Shown: positions 1 to 7,972 of the stretch, one piece after another | How positions within the stretch are numbered: position 1 is the first letter of the stretch | Layout: the number at the start of each line of letters is the position of its first letter | NCBI GenBank assembly: GCA_041871065.1 | Contig: CP168942.1 | Span: 430,001 to 494,000, forward strand | Length of the DNA: 64,000 nucleotides | Source: Weissella confusa | GTDB lineage: Bacteria; Bacillota; Bacilli; Lactobacillales; Lactobacillaceae | Direction: 5' to 3' | Program-made: the position numbers and the translations under genes | The notes under the pieces: model-generated | What the model was told of the DNA's origin: nothing | The model's database searches: none | Seen by the model: only the letters and a program-made list of their open reading frames with translations

Positions 1-1808
1 CCGCATTAGCGGATGAACAAGAAAATGGACAGCAAGATCAGCCACAACAAACGGTAACGGAAACTGCGCCGATTGAGAATGCGGTGGTGGTCGTGACAGA
101 CGAAGAAAGTAATGCAGCTAGTGAAGCTGTTGTGGCGGATGAAAGTGAAGCAGCAAAATCAGAAAGCGTTGCAGAATCATCTGCTGCATCAGAGAACACG
201 GATGAGAGTGTTATATCCGATTCATCGGCGGACAGTACAGTCGCAAGTTCAGAGGCCGAAAGCGTTGCGAATAGCTCGGTCGCAACACCGTCAGCTAGCT
301 CACAAGCATCGACAACTAGTAGTGCTTCAGTAGCATCAACTGACAAGGCTGACAGCGCTACTAGCTCAGTGGCATCTGATATTCAAAAGCCGTCAATATT
401 GATTGGTAAGGCACCGGTTTCAAGTGCAGCTGCAAAGCAAGAATCAGTTGCTAAGACACCAGCTAAAGAAGCAACAAATAATCAAACAAAAACGACCGCA
501 CCGGCAGCGCCAACCGAAAAGAATGGTTATGTGGACGGAGTATTCTATCGTCATAACGAGCGCGTGAATGGCTATGTTTATGATGGTAAGCATTACGTCT
601 TATTCAAGAATGGTCTTAAGCAAGTTGGTGTGCAACGTTATCAGAATGGGTTGTATTACTTTAATCCTAAGACTGGCGAAATGGTAAAAAACAAGTATGA
701 GACGCAAAATGGGGCCAGTTACCTATTTGGTAAAGACGGTAAGGCAACCACAGATGTGCAACACTGGAATGTGACTTATTATTACTTTAACCACGATACG
801 TACAAGCGTGTAAATAATGCCTATCTGCAATCTCGATGGGGCCAATGGTACTTATTCGGATCGGATGGACGCATTCAGACTGACGTGCAACGTTGGGCAG
901 GTAGTTACTATTACTTTGATCACAATACCTTCTTGCGTCGTGATAACAACTATTTGCAGTCACGTTGGGGTGATTGGTACCTATTTGGTAGCGATGGCCG
1001 GATTAAGACGGATGTGCAACAGTGGGCAGGTAGTTATTATTACTTTGACCACAACACGTACCTACGCCAAGACAATAACTACCTCCAATCAAATTGGGGC
1101 TTGTGGTACATGTTTGGTGATAATGGGCGTATCGTGACTGGTGTTAAAGACTGGTACGGTGATACCTATTACTTTGATAAGGGTACTTATCTAAAGGCCA
1201 CAAACTCTTCACGCAATGTGGATTACGGGATTGCGCACTTCAATGGTGGCGGTGCGATGGATGCCATTACGTTGAATCACCGTTGGTACTCACAACTAAA
1301 CGCAGGTATGCCACAAGGATGTGAGGGAGCATCACTTCAAATTGCGGCGTCTGTTAAGGGACGTTACTACGACATTAATGCGTTGTATCGCCAGATGGGT
1401 TACGGCTGGAACGTCGCCCCATGGCAAGGATTCTATGGTGATCCATACAGCGCTGGGGCTGCCAAGGTTGAAACCATCTTTGCCACGGCAATGACAGATC
1501 GTTTGAAGCCAATGGTTAAAGGGATTAGAGATTTGACTGGGGCTGGTGTCGGAACAGTTATGAGCGAGCTTCGTAACGGTCGGGCTGTTGTTACCTGGGG
1601 AAACTATAATTGGAACCTGGCCAACCAGAAGGCTTTCCACGTGATGACCATCGTTGGGTATCGCAACGGCCAGTTCTTGATTTCTGATCCATATGCCACG
1701 AGTCCACGTGAGTATTGGTTGAATATGGGACAATGGGAGTCAGTTAACGCCGGTACAAACGCTGTCGGCTGGGCAACGCCGTCACGTATGAATCTCACAA
1801 TTGTATAA
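1..1808 (+). CDS. Surface protein with glucan-binding-type repeats and a C39-like peptidase domain, 5' truncated
   Basis: The frame is open from base 3, so the start lies outside the window; the first visible residues ALADEQ look like a signal-peptidase site. A low-complexity Ser/Ala/Glu/Thr-rich linker follows to about base 510. Aromatic repeats of the glucan- or choline-binding type come next (RWGQWYLFGSDGRI, SYYYFDHNT). The last 190 residues resemble a C39-like cysteine peptidase: candidate Cys in PQGCEGAS, His in AFHVMTIVGY, Asp in LISDPYA. In Leuconostoc and Weissella such repeats occur on extracellular glucansucrases and related wall proteins, so this is probably an exported protein that binds glucan or the cell wall. 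Peptidase activity and substrate are not established. A terminator follows directly, so it ends its own transcript. Confidence 0.8.
   Translation, partial: ALADEQENGQQDQPQQTVTETAPIENAVVVVTDEESNAASEAVVADESEAAKSESVAESSAASENTDESVISDSSADSTVASSEAESVANSSVATPSASSQASTTSSASVASTDKADSATSSVASDIQKPSILIGKAPVSSAAAKQESVAKTPAKEATNNQTKTTAPAAPTEKNGYVDGVFYRHNERVNGYVYDGKHYVLFKNGLKQVGVQRYQNGLYYFNPKTGEMVKNKYETQNGASYLFGKDGKATTDVQHWNVTYYYFNHDTYKRVNNAYLQSRWGQWYLFGSDGRIQTDVQRWAGSYYYFDHNTFLRRDNNYLQSRWGDWYLFGSDGRIKTDVQQWAGSYYYFDHNTYLRQDNNYLQSNWGLWYMFGDNGRIVTGVKDWYGDTYYFDKGTYLKATNSSRNVDYGIAHFNGGGAMDAITLNHRWYSQLNAGMPQGCEGASLQIAASVKGRYYDINALYRQMGYGWNVAPWQGFYGDPYSAGAAKVETIFATAMTDRLKPMVKGIRDLTGAGVGTVMSELRNGRAVVTWGNYNWNLANQKAFHVMTIVGYRNGQFLISDPYATSPREYWLNMGQWESVNAGTNAVGWATPSRMNLTIV
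742..1200 (+). repeat. Tandem 126-bp coding repeats (glucan-binding motif)
   Basis: The unit is about 42 residues, with the pattern YLQSxWGxWYLFGSDGRI followed by TDVQxWAGSYYYFDHNT. Well-preserved copies begin near bases 826, 952 and 1078, and a more diverged copy lies upstream. They are nearly identical at the DNA level, so copy number could vary between strains. Confidence 0.8.
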
Positions 1809-1819
1809 AGCAGACTACG

Positions 1820-1855
1820 AACGTCACTCGAAAAATCGGGTGGCGTTTTCCTTTT
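1820..1855 (+). terminator. Rho-independent terminator after the surface protein gene
   Basis: Arms AACGTCACTCGA and TCGGGTGGCGTT (1820-1831 and 1836-1847) pair through with G-U pairs and are followed by a T-rich tract. Confidence 0.85.
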
Positions 1856-1939
1856 GTAAAGTAACTATTTACAAAAACACAATGGAATCATGACACAACA
1901 CTGACTAAACACATACAAAGGGTCACTATACTTAAAGAT

Positions 1940-1997
1940 GTCGTAAGGGGTAAGCGCCTCAATCTGCTACTACTAACTGTGGCTTACCGCTTACGAC
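1940..1997 (+). promoter_or_regulatory. Long inverted repeat in the pstS leader
   Basis: The 16-nt arms 1940-1955 and 1982-1997 are complementary except for one G-G mismatch and enclose a 26-nt loop. There is no T-run, so this is not a simple terminator. It ends 24 nt before the pstS ribosome site and follows a possible -10 TATACT at 1927-1932. It could be an mRNA-stabilising or regulatory hairpin. Confidence 0.6.
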
Positions 1998-2035
1998 CTA
2001 ACTCGAATAATACATGACCAGAGAAGGAGTCAGTG

Positions 2036-2911
2036 ATGAATAAGAAGCAGTTTGTTGTGGGAAGTACTGTTGTTCTCGTATTAGCCGGGGGATTGGTTGG
2101 GCATGATGCAAATGCCGCAAAGAAAAAGCAAGTGTTGGCTGTGGGGTCAACCGCTTTACAACCACTAGCGTCACAAGCCGCTGAGATGTATGGAGAGAAG
2201 CATCCTGGCGTGTCAGTTGTCGTGCAAGGTGGTGGATCTGGTGCTGGCCTAAGCCAAGTTGGTAAGGGTGGCGTGACTATTGGGAATTCTGATATCTTTG
2301 CGAGTCAGAAGGACGGGGTCGATGATAAAAAGTTAACCGATCACAAAGTAGCAGTTGTTGGTATCACGCCAGTTGTGAACAAGGATGTGCCGGTGAAGTC
2401 TTTGACAAAGGCTGAGCTTCGTGACATCTTCACGGGCAAGATTACCAACTGGAAGGACGTTGGTGGCAAGGATGAAGATATCGTCCTAGTTAACCGTGCC
2501 CAAGGTTCTGGTACACGTTTCACGTTTGAACATGATGTGTTGGACGGCGAGAGCGCCAAGACGTCACAAGAGCAAGATGATAATGGCGCCGTTCAAAAGA
2601 TTGTGTCAACGACACCAGGCGCTATTTCATATTTGGCTTTCTCATACACGACAGGACCGAATGCCAAGGGAATTAAGACGGTTGCCATTGATAAGGTGAA
2701 GCCAACGGATAAAAATGTTGCGTCAAACAAGTGGCAAATCTGGGCCTATGAGCATATGTACACAACGAAGAAGACTGATAAGAACACAAAGTCTTACATC
2801 AAGTTTGTACAATCAAAGGCCATGAAATCAACAATCAAGAAGTTGGGATACATTCCGGTTTCTGATATGAAGGTTACTAAGAACGCTGACGGCGACGTCA
2901 AAAAGAATTAA
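2036..2911 (+). CDS. pstS: Phosphate ABC transporter substrate-binding protein PstS
   Basis: Binds phosphate outside the membrane and delivers it to the PstCAB permease. The 291-residue product has a signal peptide ending around ANAA. It has the family features: QGGGSGAG near residue 65, a GNSD segment, and the phosphate-loop motif QGSGTRFTFE near residue 157. ATG 2036 is chosen over GTG 2033 because GAAGGAG lies 7-8 nt upstream. No cysteine follows the signal peptide, so the usual lipobox is missing and the protein may be secreted or held another way. It is an orphan: no pstC, pstA or pstB follows, and terminators lie on both sides. The remaining pst genes are presumably elsewhere. Confidence 0.9.
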   Translation: MNKKQFVVGSTVVLVLAGGLVGHDANAAKKKQVLAVGSTALQPLASQAAEMYGEKHPGVSVVVQGGGSGAGLSQVGKGGVTIGNSDIFASQKDGVDDKKLTDHKVAVVGITPVVNKDVPVKSLTKAELRDIFTGKITNWKDVGGKDEDIVLVNRAQGSGTRFTFEHDVLDGESAKTSQEQDDNGAVQKIVSTTPGAISYLAFSYTTGPNAKGIKTVAIDKVKPTDKNVASNKWQIWAYEHMYTTKKTDKNTKSYIKFVQSKAMKSTIKKLGYIPVSDMKVTKNADGDVKKN

Positions 2912-2920
2912 CGATAAGAT

Positions 2921-2957
2921 GAGCACGTTGAACAGAGAGTCAATGTGCTCTTTTTTT
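2921..2957 (+). terminator. Terminator after pstS
   Basis: GAGCACGTTGA and TCAATGTGCTC form an 11-bp stem (one G-U) followed by seven T. Confidence 0.9.
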
Positions 2958-3002
2958 GGACAAAAACGATAAAACTTCCTCTTTATTAACAAGGGGGATG
3001 TT

Positions 3003-4292
3003 ATGGAATTTGATCAAAGTCTATTTTATGGACGACTAGTGCCGGTGACGAACACGGCCACACTGCCAGATAATGTGGTGGTGACATCAGCAATTGAACA
3101 CAACACTTGTCAGCGGTGTGCGACGACAATTAAACCAGATTGGCGTTTGTCAGACGGCGCTAGTTTTTGTTGGGCATGTGCCAACTTAGGACGACTTTCA
3201 AGTCAGGAGGTCTTAGTGACAATACCTGAGCCACATACATTTGAAATTGATTCGGATCCTTGTGTGTGGACGGGAAAATTAACGTCAGCTCAGCAACGCG
3301 TGGCGGATGACCAAATCAAAGCATTAGCGAATGGTGATTCACATCTCACGTATGCCGTGACAGGCGCTGGTAAAACGGAAATGTTATTTCCGATGCTGGC
3401 GTATGCGCTACAAGCTGGAAAACGTGTCGCCATCGTGTCACCGCGTGTGGATGTGATTGTTGAATTAGCACCTCGTATTCGGGCGGCATTTGTCACGGAT
3501 TTCGTCACTCTTTATGGTGATTCACCAGACGAATACCGCTATACCCAGTTAGTTTTGGCTTCAACACATCAATTATTGCGTTTCAAACAAGCCTTTGATG
3601 TCATTGTGATTGATGAAGTTGACGCTTTTCCATATGCGGAAAACCAGCAACTAATTGGTGCTTTGCAACAGGCTACCGCCAAACAGGGTTCCCATTTTTA
3701 TCTAACGGCGACACCGAGTCCACGGTTATTGCGCGAGGTACGCCGTAAGCAAATGGCGATTAGTTTGTTGCCACGTCGGTTCCACGGTAATCCACTACCG
3801 AATTTTACAATTCGTCGGATTGGCGATTGGCGTAAAAAGTTGCCTAAACGGGTACGACGATTGCTCCAGACGTATCAACAAAGTGGGCAACGCTTTCTAC
3901 TATTTGTGCCGACGGTTGCTGATTTAGATATTGTGCTAATGATGGTTCATCACATGACACCTGAAATCGCCATTGCAGCTACACACGCGGCAGATCCAGA
4001 ACGGCAAGCGAAGGTGCAGGCAATGCGTGAAGAAAGCCTCCAAGCTTTGATTACGACTACTATCTTAGAACGTGGCGTAACCTTCCCAGGAATTGACGTG
4101 ATTATTTTAGGGGCTGATGATTCAGTATTTAGTCAGGCGGCGCTTATTCAGATTGCTGGGCGATGTGGGCGTAGTAGTAGCCGACCATTCGGCGTGGTCA
4201 CATCATTCGTGCAAGAAAGAACGCAAACATTATTAGCAGCGCGGAGTGAGATTAATTATTTGAATCAAATGGGGCAAAATTATGAGGTGTGA
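3003..4292 (+). CDS. comFA: Competence helicase ComFA
   Basis: A DEAD-box-like ATPase that helps drive single-stranded DNA into the cytoplasm during natural transformation. The 429-residue protein has the ComFA zinc-finger cysteines (CQRC near 36-39, CWAC near 56-59), Walker A TGAGKTE near 120, and a DEAD-type Walker B VIDEVDAF near 203. A C-terminal helicase lobe contains TTTILERGVTFPGIDV and the arginine motif QIAGRCGRS. An AAGGGGGA ribosome site precedes ATG 3003. Its 3' end overlaps comFC by 11 nt, the usual comF operon arrangement. The gene looks intact. Confidence 0.95.
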   Translation: MEFDQSLFYGRLVPVTNTATLPDNVVVTSAIEHNTCQRCATTIKPDWRLSDGASFCWACANLGRLSSQEVLVTIPEPHTFEIDSDPCVWTGKLTSAQQRVADDQIKALANGDSHLTYAVTGAGKTEMLFPMLAYALQAGKRVAIVSPRVDVIVELAPRIRAAFVTDFVTLYGDSPDEYRYTQLVLASTHQLLRFKQAFDVIVIDEVDAFPYAENQQLIGALQQATAKQGSHFYLTATPSPRLLREVRRKQMAISLLPRRFHGNPLPNFTIRRIGDWRKKLPKRVRRLLQTYQQSGQRFLLFVPTVADLDIVLMMVHHMTPEIAIAATHAADPERQAKVQAMREESLQALITTTILERGVTFPGIDVIILGADDSVFSQAALIQIAGRCGRSSSRPFGVVTSFVQERTQTLLAARSEINYLNQMGQNYEV

Positions 4293-4957
4293 GTTTTGCG
4301 GAACGAGTGTCACAGAAACCTGGCGATTAACTGATTTCTGGCAGTTTAAAACAAAATCCCAACAACCCATTTGTCAGGCATGTTGGGAAAAATTCACACC
4401 AATTCTTGGCCCGACTTGCCAAGAATGTGGTCGAGCATCCCAACAAGAAATATGTGAGGATTGCCAGGTTTGGTTAGGGGGATGGCTATCCGCCACTTAA
4501 TAATCAAGCGCTGTTTAAATACGATGCCATGATGCACGATTACTTTCAGCAGTATAAGTTTCGAGGTGGGTATCATCTGCGAACAATTTTCCAAAATGCG
4601 CTGCAGAAAAGGTTGGCTGAAGTTTCAGTGGATATGATTGTGCCAATCCCAGTTAGTCCCGACACGTTGGCGATGCGCGGGTTCAACCAAGTTAATGGTC
4701 TATTAGAAATATGTGAAACAAATGATATTCTATGTTGTATATCGCATAACAAGAGTGTACAATCATTGAAAACACGTCAGGATCGTCTAAATACGGTACA
4801 GCCATTTATGTGCCAATTGGGTAATCTTGATTTAACTGGTCAGAGAATTTGCTTAGTTGATGATGTTTATACTACAGGGAGAACCTTGCGACATGCTGCG
4901 ACGTGTTTATATGAATGTGGTGCGAAACAGATATGCACGATTACCTTAGCTAGATGA
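4282..4957 (+). pseudogene. comFC: comFC, split by a single-base frameshift
   Basis: ComFC is a phosphoribosyltransferase-fold protein needed for DNA uptake. The first frame (4282-4500) holds the zinc-binding cysteines (CEFC, CQAC, CQEC, CEDC). The second frame (open from 4478, to 4957) holds the rest, including YKFRGGYHL and the PRPP-loop-like motif LVDDVYTTGRTL. Skipping one G in the G5 run at 4477-4481 joins them as WLGDGYPPLNN, which matches the expected linker. It is therefore one gene with an extra G, not two genes. The cause may be a real mutation, slippage or a sequencing error. ATG 4528-4531 in the second frame has no convincing ribosome site of its own. If real, the frameshift should weaken or abolish competence. 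Confidence 0.88.
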
Positions 4958-4975
4958 CGGAGCTATGAACAGTTT

Positions 4976-4990
4976 ATGAAAACGCTTTCT
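4976..4990 (+). promoter_or_regulatory. cre site (CcpA box) upstream of hpf
   Basis: ATGAAAACGCTTTCT matches the cre consensus WTGNAANCGNWNNCW at every defined position. It lies 126 nt upstream of the hpf start, in the promoter region, which suggests carbon-catabolite control. Confidence 0.75.
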
Positions 4991-5115
4991 CTCTTGTCAT
5001 CTGAGTGTTACAATATAGTTACCGAAAGGACATCTCAAGGATACTTTGGGAGATGCGTGAAGCCATTATTAGGGGACTAGGCCCACGCAAAATAAGTCAG
5101 ATAGGAGACAGAATT

Positions 5116-5682
5116 ATGCTAGAATTTAAGGTACGTGGTGAAAACATTGAGGTCACAGACGCGATGACTGAGTACATCGAGAAGCGTTTGTCACGTTTGG
5201 AGCGTTACTTGAATGATGATGCTAAGTATGTAGCACACGTAAATGTTCGTTCTTACAAGGAAGGAACTTTCAAGACTGAAGTAACGATCCAATTGCCATA
5301 CCTGTTGTTGCGTGCAGAAGATACGCAATCAGACATGTATCAAACGGTTGACTTCGTGTCAGAAAAGTTGGAGCGTCAAATCCGTAAGTACAAGACTAAG
5401 GTTAACCGCAAGTCTCGTGAAAAGGGATACAAGGGTATCGAGCAATTGGACTTTGCTGTTGAAGAGCAAGTTGAAGAAGCTGAGGCTGAAGAAGCAGCAG
5501 GTTTGGACATTGTTCGTACGAAGCACGTTGCTTTGAAGCCAATGGATGCAGAAGAAGCCGTTTTGCAAATGGAATTGTTGGGCCACGAGTTCTTCATCTT
5601 CCAAGATGCTGAGACAAACACACCAGCTGTTGTCTACAAGCGTCGCGATGGCAAGTATGCTTTGTTGGATACGGAAGCATAA
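5116..5682 (+). CDS. hpf: Ribosome hibernation promoting factor, long form
   Basis: The long HPF form dimerises 70S ribosomes into inactive 100S particles in stationary phase. The product is 188 residues. The N-terminal domain (about 1-100) starts MLEFKVRGENIEVTDAM, and the C-terminal dimerisation domain follows an acidic Glu/Ala-rich linker and includes LLGHEFFIFQDAET. ATG 5116 is chosen because AGGAG lies 8 nt upstream and homologues start there; the longer upstream frame from 5005 lacks family similarity. The cre site upstream fits induction when glucose runs out. A strong terminator follows. Confidence 0.95.
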   Translation: MLEFKVRGENIEVTDAMTEYIEKRLSRLERYLNDDAKYVAHVNVRSYKEGTFKTEVTIQLPYLLLRAEDTQSDMYQTVDFVSEKLERQIRKYKTKVNRKSREKGYKGIEQLDFAVEEQVEEAEAEEAAGLDIVRTKHVALKPMDAEEAVLQMELLGHEFFIFQDAETNTPAVVYKRRDGKYALLDTEA

Positions 5683-5728
5683 TTTCGTTAGATTAAGGCG
5701 TTACGCATAAAACCTATAATAAAATCAA

Positions 5729-5773
5729 ACACTGGTATGAGATGATAGGGCATCTCGTACCGGTGTTTTTTTC
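5729..5773 (+). terminator. Terminator after hpf
   Basis: The 16-nt arms 5729-5744 and 5751-5766 pair with a few G-U pairs and are followed by a T-run. Confidence 0.9.
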
Positions 5774-5778
5774 TGTTG

Positions 5779-5807
5779 TTGACTTACTAAAAATTAGAGT
5801 ATACAAT
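5779..5807 (+). promoter_or_regulatory. Promoter of the T-box leader
   Basis: TTGACT (5779-5784) and TACAAT (5802-5807) are separated by 17 nt. Transcription would start near 5814, leaving a leader of about 340 nt. Confidence 0.75.
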
Positions 5808-5813
5808 CGGTAT

Positions 5814-6137
5814 TGTTAAAAATTAATGAGAAACAATTTGAGCAGGAAAGTAGTTAGTCTTGGGAAATGCACAGAAAACTGTTGAATGATGAGAGACAGT
5901 GATTAACCAGCTGATGAAAATGGCCTGTGATTGGTATGCGTGAGTGGCAAGTCTATGAGCGCATAACGGGTTGGTCGCCGTTACAACGACACGCGTATCG
6001 TCAATGCATCATCTCGCACCCTGATCGTACGTTATGAAGATTGCGTTGGGTAACTGGCCAATGAAGATAGAATGGTAACACGACAAGCTCGTTTCTATTC
6101 CAGAATTTATCTGGGGTAGGAACGGGCTTTTTATTTT
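5814..6137 (+). promoter_or_regulatory. T-box riboswitch controlling metY
   Basis: The leader ends in the two alternative folds of a T-box. The antiterminator is ATAGAA, then the bulge TGGTAAC (6073-6079), then ACG and CGTTTCTAT. The competing terminator pairs 6085-6104 with 6110-6129 before a T-rich tract. TGGT would pair with an ACCA tRNA end, so the tRNA has discriminator A, which fits tRNA-Met. A candidate specifier ATG lies at 5920-5922, preceded by GAAA. The specifier is inferred and was not proven by folding. Confidence 0.85.
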
Positions 6138-6156
6138 AGAAATGAGGCATAACAAT

Positions 6157-7449
6157 ATGACAGAACAAGAACTTAACTTCGACACACTTGCTTTGCATGG
6201 TGGATATACACCTGACGCGGAGGCGCATGCAACGAGTGTCCCTATCTACCAAACGACGTCATATGTTTATGACAGTGCAGATGATGCAGCGTCACAATTT
6301 GCGCTTGAAAAGCCGGGCCAATTGTACACGCGCTTCACGAATCCAACGACAGCTGTTCTCGAAGATCGGTTAGCCTTGTTGGAAGGTGGTGTAGGCGCAG
6401 TAGCAGTTTCATCAGGGATGGCTGCGATTAATTACGCATTGGAAAACTTGACGGTTGCTGGTGACCACATCGTGGCAGCCAACACCCTTTATGGTGGCAC
6501 GCACAACTTGCTCGCAACCGCATATCCACGTCGCGGGGTGACAACAACATTTGTTGATATCGATGATTGGGTTGCGGTTACAAATGCGATTCAAGCGAAT
6601 ACGAAGGCGTTGTACGTTGAATTAATTGGTAATCCAAATTCGAATATTGCTGACTTAACCGTCTTGGCTGACATTGCACACGAAGCGGGAATTCCGTTGA
6701 TTGTCGACAATACGTTCGCAACGGCGTACCTATCACGCGTGTTCGACTTTGGTGCGGATATCGTGGTCTACTCAGCGACTAAGTTCTTGTCAGGTCACGG
6801 CGCAGCGCTGGGTGGTGTGATTGTCGATAGCGGTCACTTTGATTGGACGCAAAATGATAAGTTTCCTGGTTTGACGACGCCGGACGAAAGTTACCACGGG
6901 CTGGTTTACACGGAAAAGTTTGGGGATGCTGCTTACATTAATCGGATTCGCTACAACTTGCTCCGCGACACTGGCGCAACGTTGTCACCATTCAATGCGT
7001 GGTTGATTTTATTGGGCCTAGAAACGCTGTCGTTGTGTGTCCAACGCCACGTGGATAATGCTAAGCGCGTTGCCCAGTTCTTGTCACAACACCCAGCTGT
7101 GGCGTGGGTGAATTATGCCGGATTGACTGATAATCGTTACTACGAGCGTGCGCAACAATATCTGCCAAAGGGACCTGGCTCAATCTTCACGTTTGGGGTT
7201 GTCGGGGGTGCTAAAGCTGGTAAAAAAGTGTTGGACAGTGTCAAAGTATTCACACATTTTGCTTCGTCTGGTGAAGGTAAGTCATCTATCTTGCACCCGG
7301 CATCAACCTCACACGCGCAACTTTCAGAAGAAGAGTTGATCGCATCAGGCACGCGTCCAGAGACACTACGCTTGTCTGTCGGCATTGAAGATATTAGTGA
7401 TTTGTTGGCTGACTTGGATCAAGCATTGCGTTTTGCAACCGGCGATTAA
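6157..7449 (+). CDS. metY: O-acetylhomoserine sulfhydrylase / Cys-Met PLP enzyme
   Basis: A PLP enzyme of the Cys/Met-metabolism family. The 430-residue length and the segments LHGGYTPD, SATKFLSGHGAALGG (PLP lysine) and YNLLRDTGATLSPFNAW fit the O-acetylhomoserine aminocarboxypropyltransferase branch, which makes homocysteine from O-acetylhomoserine and sulfide. A related cystathionine gamma-synthase activity cannot be excluded. ATG 6157 is chosen because GAGG lies 9 nt upstream, whereas ATG 6142 overlaps that ribosome site. The upstream T-box means transcription probably rises when a cognate tRNA, most likely tRNA-Met, is uncharged. Confidence 0.88.
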   Translation: MTEQELNFDTLALHGGYTPDAEAHATSVPIYQTTSYVYDSADDAASQFALEKPGQLYTRFTNPTTAVLEDRLALLEGGVGAVAVSSGMAAINYALENLTVAGDHIVAANTLYGGTHNLLATAYPRRGVTTTFVDIDDWVAVTNAIQANTKALYVELIGNPNSNIADLTVLADIAHEAGIPLIVDNTFATAYLSRVFDFGADIVVYSATKFLSGHGAALGGVIVDSGHFDWTQNDKFPGLTTPDESYHGLVYTEKFGDAAYINRIRYNLLRDTGATLSPFNAWLILLGLETLSLCVQRHVDNAKRVAQFLSQHPAVAWVNYAGLTDNRYYERAQQYLPKGPGSIFTFGVVGGAKAGKKVLDSVKVFTHFASSGEGKSSILHPASTSHAQLSEEELIASGTRPETLRLSVGIEDISDLLADLDQALRFATGD

Positions 7450-7463
7450 GCCACGGTGAAACC

Positions 7464-7472
7464 TGTTATAAT
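7464..7472 (+). promoter_or_regulatory. Extended -10 promoter
   Basis: TGTTATAAT is a perfect extended -10 element about 57 nt before the next start codon. No clear -35 box is seen. Confidence 0.55.
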
Positions 7473-7528
7473 AGAATCATTATTGATTAATTATCAGTGC
7501 CGTTAAAGGCAAGAAGGAGATTCTATTC

Positions 7529-7972
7529 ATGGCTAAGACGAAGTTCGTTTCACCACAACAATACGCAGCAAACTTGGGGGCTGTTATCCAAGCAACTGAG
7601 GACGCTGGTAACAAGGTGGCACCTTTCTTTGAGAAGTTGGATGACGCAATCAAGGCTGACAAGGTAGCCGAGATGCCAAAGGCAGAATTCCAAGAAATTG
7701 CAATGGAATTTGACGAAGCCGTTGCCGTTTACAAGGACGCTTCAGCCAAGATCAACGCCATTGCTGCGCCGGTTCGTTTGATGGGTGTTCACCAATCAAT
7801 GAAGAAGACGTTTGGTGAATATGCTGATGCCACTGAAATGATGGCTAAGTCATTGGACGTTGAAAACCAAACGATTAACATGGACGACTTTAAGCAATCA
7901 GAAACGGATCAAGATACGTTGATGGAGAAGTTCTTGGTGCAAGTTCGTCGCATCATGAACACGGTAATGTAA
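7529..7972 (+). CDS. Conserved small helical protein, function unknown
   Basis: A 147-residue, mostly helical, soluble protein with no signal peptide or membrane segment. I do not recognise a characterised family. AAGGAG lies 11 nt before ATG 7529. Its stop codon overlaps the tex start (TAATG), so the two are translationally coupled and probably co-regulated. Codon use matches the well-expressed neighbours. It is unlikely to be a chance ORF. Confidence 0.8.
   Translation: MAKTKFVSPQQYAANLGAVIQATEDAGNKVAPFFEKLDDAIKADKVAEMPKAEFQEIAMEFDEAVAVYKDASAKINAIAAPVRLMGVHQSMKKTFGEYADATEMMAKSLDVENQTINMDDFKQSETDQDTLMEKFLVQVRRIMNTVM

Noticed and set aside
4282-4957. Two separate short genes
   Set aside because: Skipping one base in the G5 run gives a continuous ComFC; the second ORF has no ribosome site.
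5005-5115. Longer hpf start
   Set aside because: The extension lacks family similarity and a ribosome site and crosses the promoter region; ATG 5116 has both.
7529-7972. YlbF/YmcA family
   Set aside because: Size and helical content are similar, but the characteristic YlbF pattern is not visible, so it is left unnamed.
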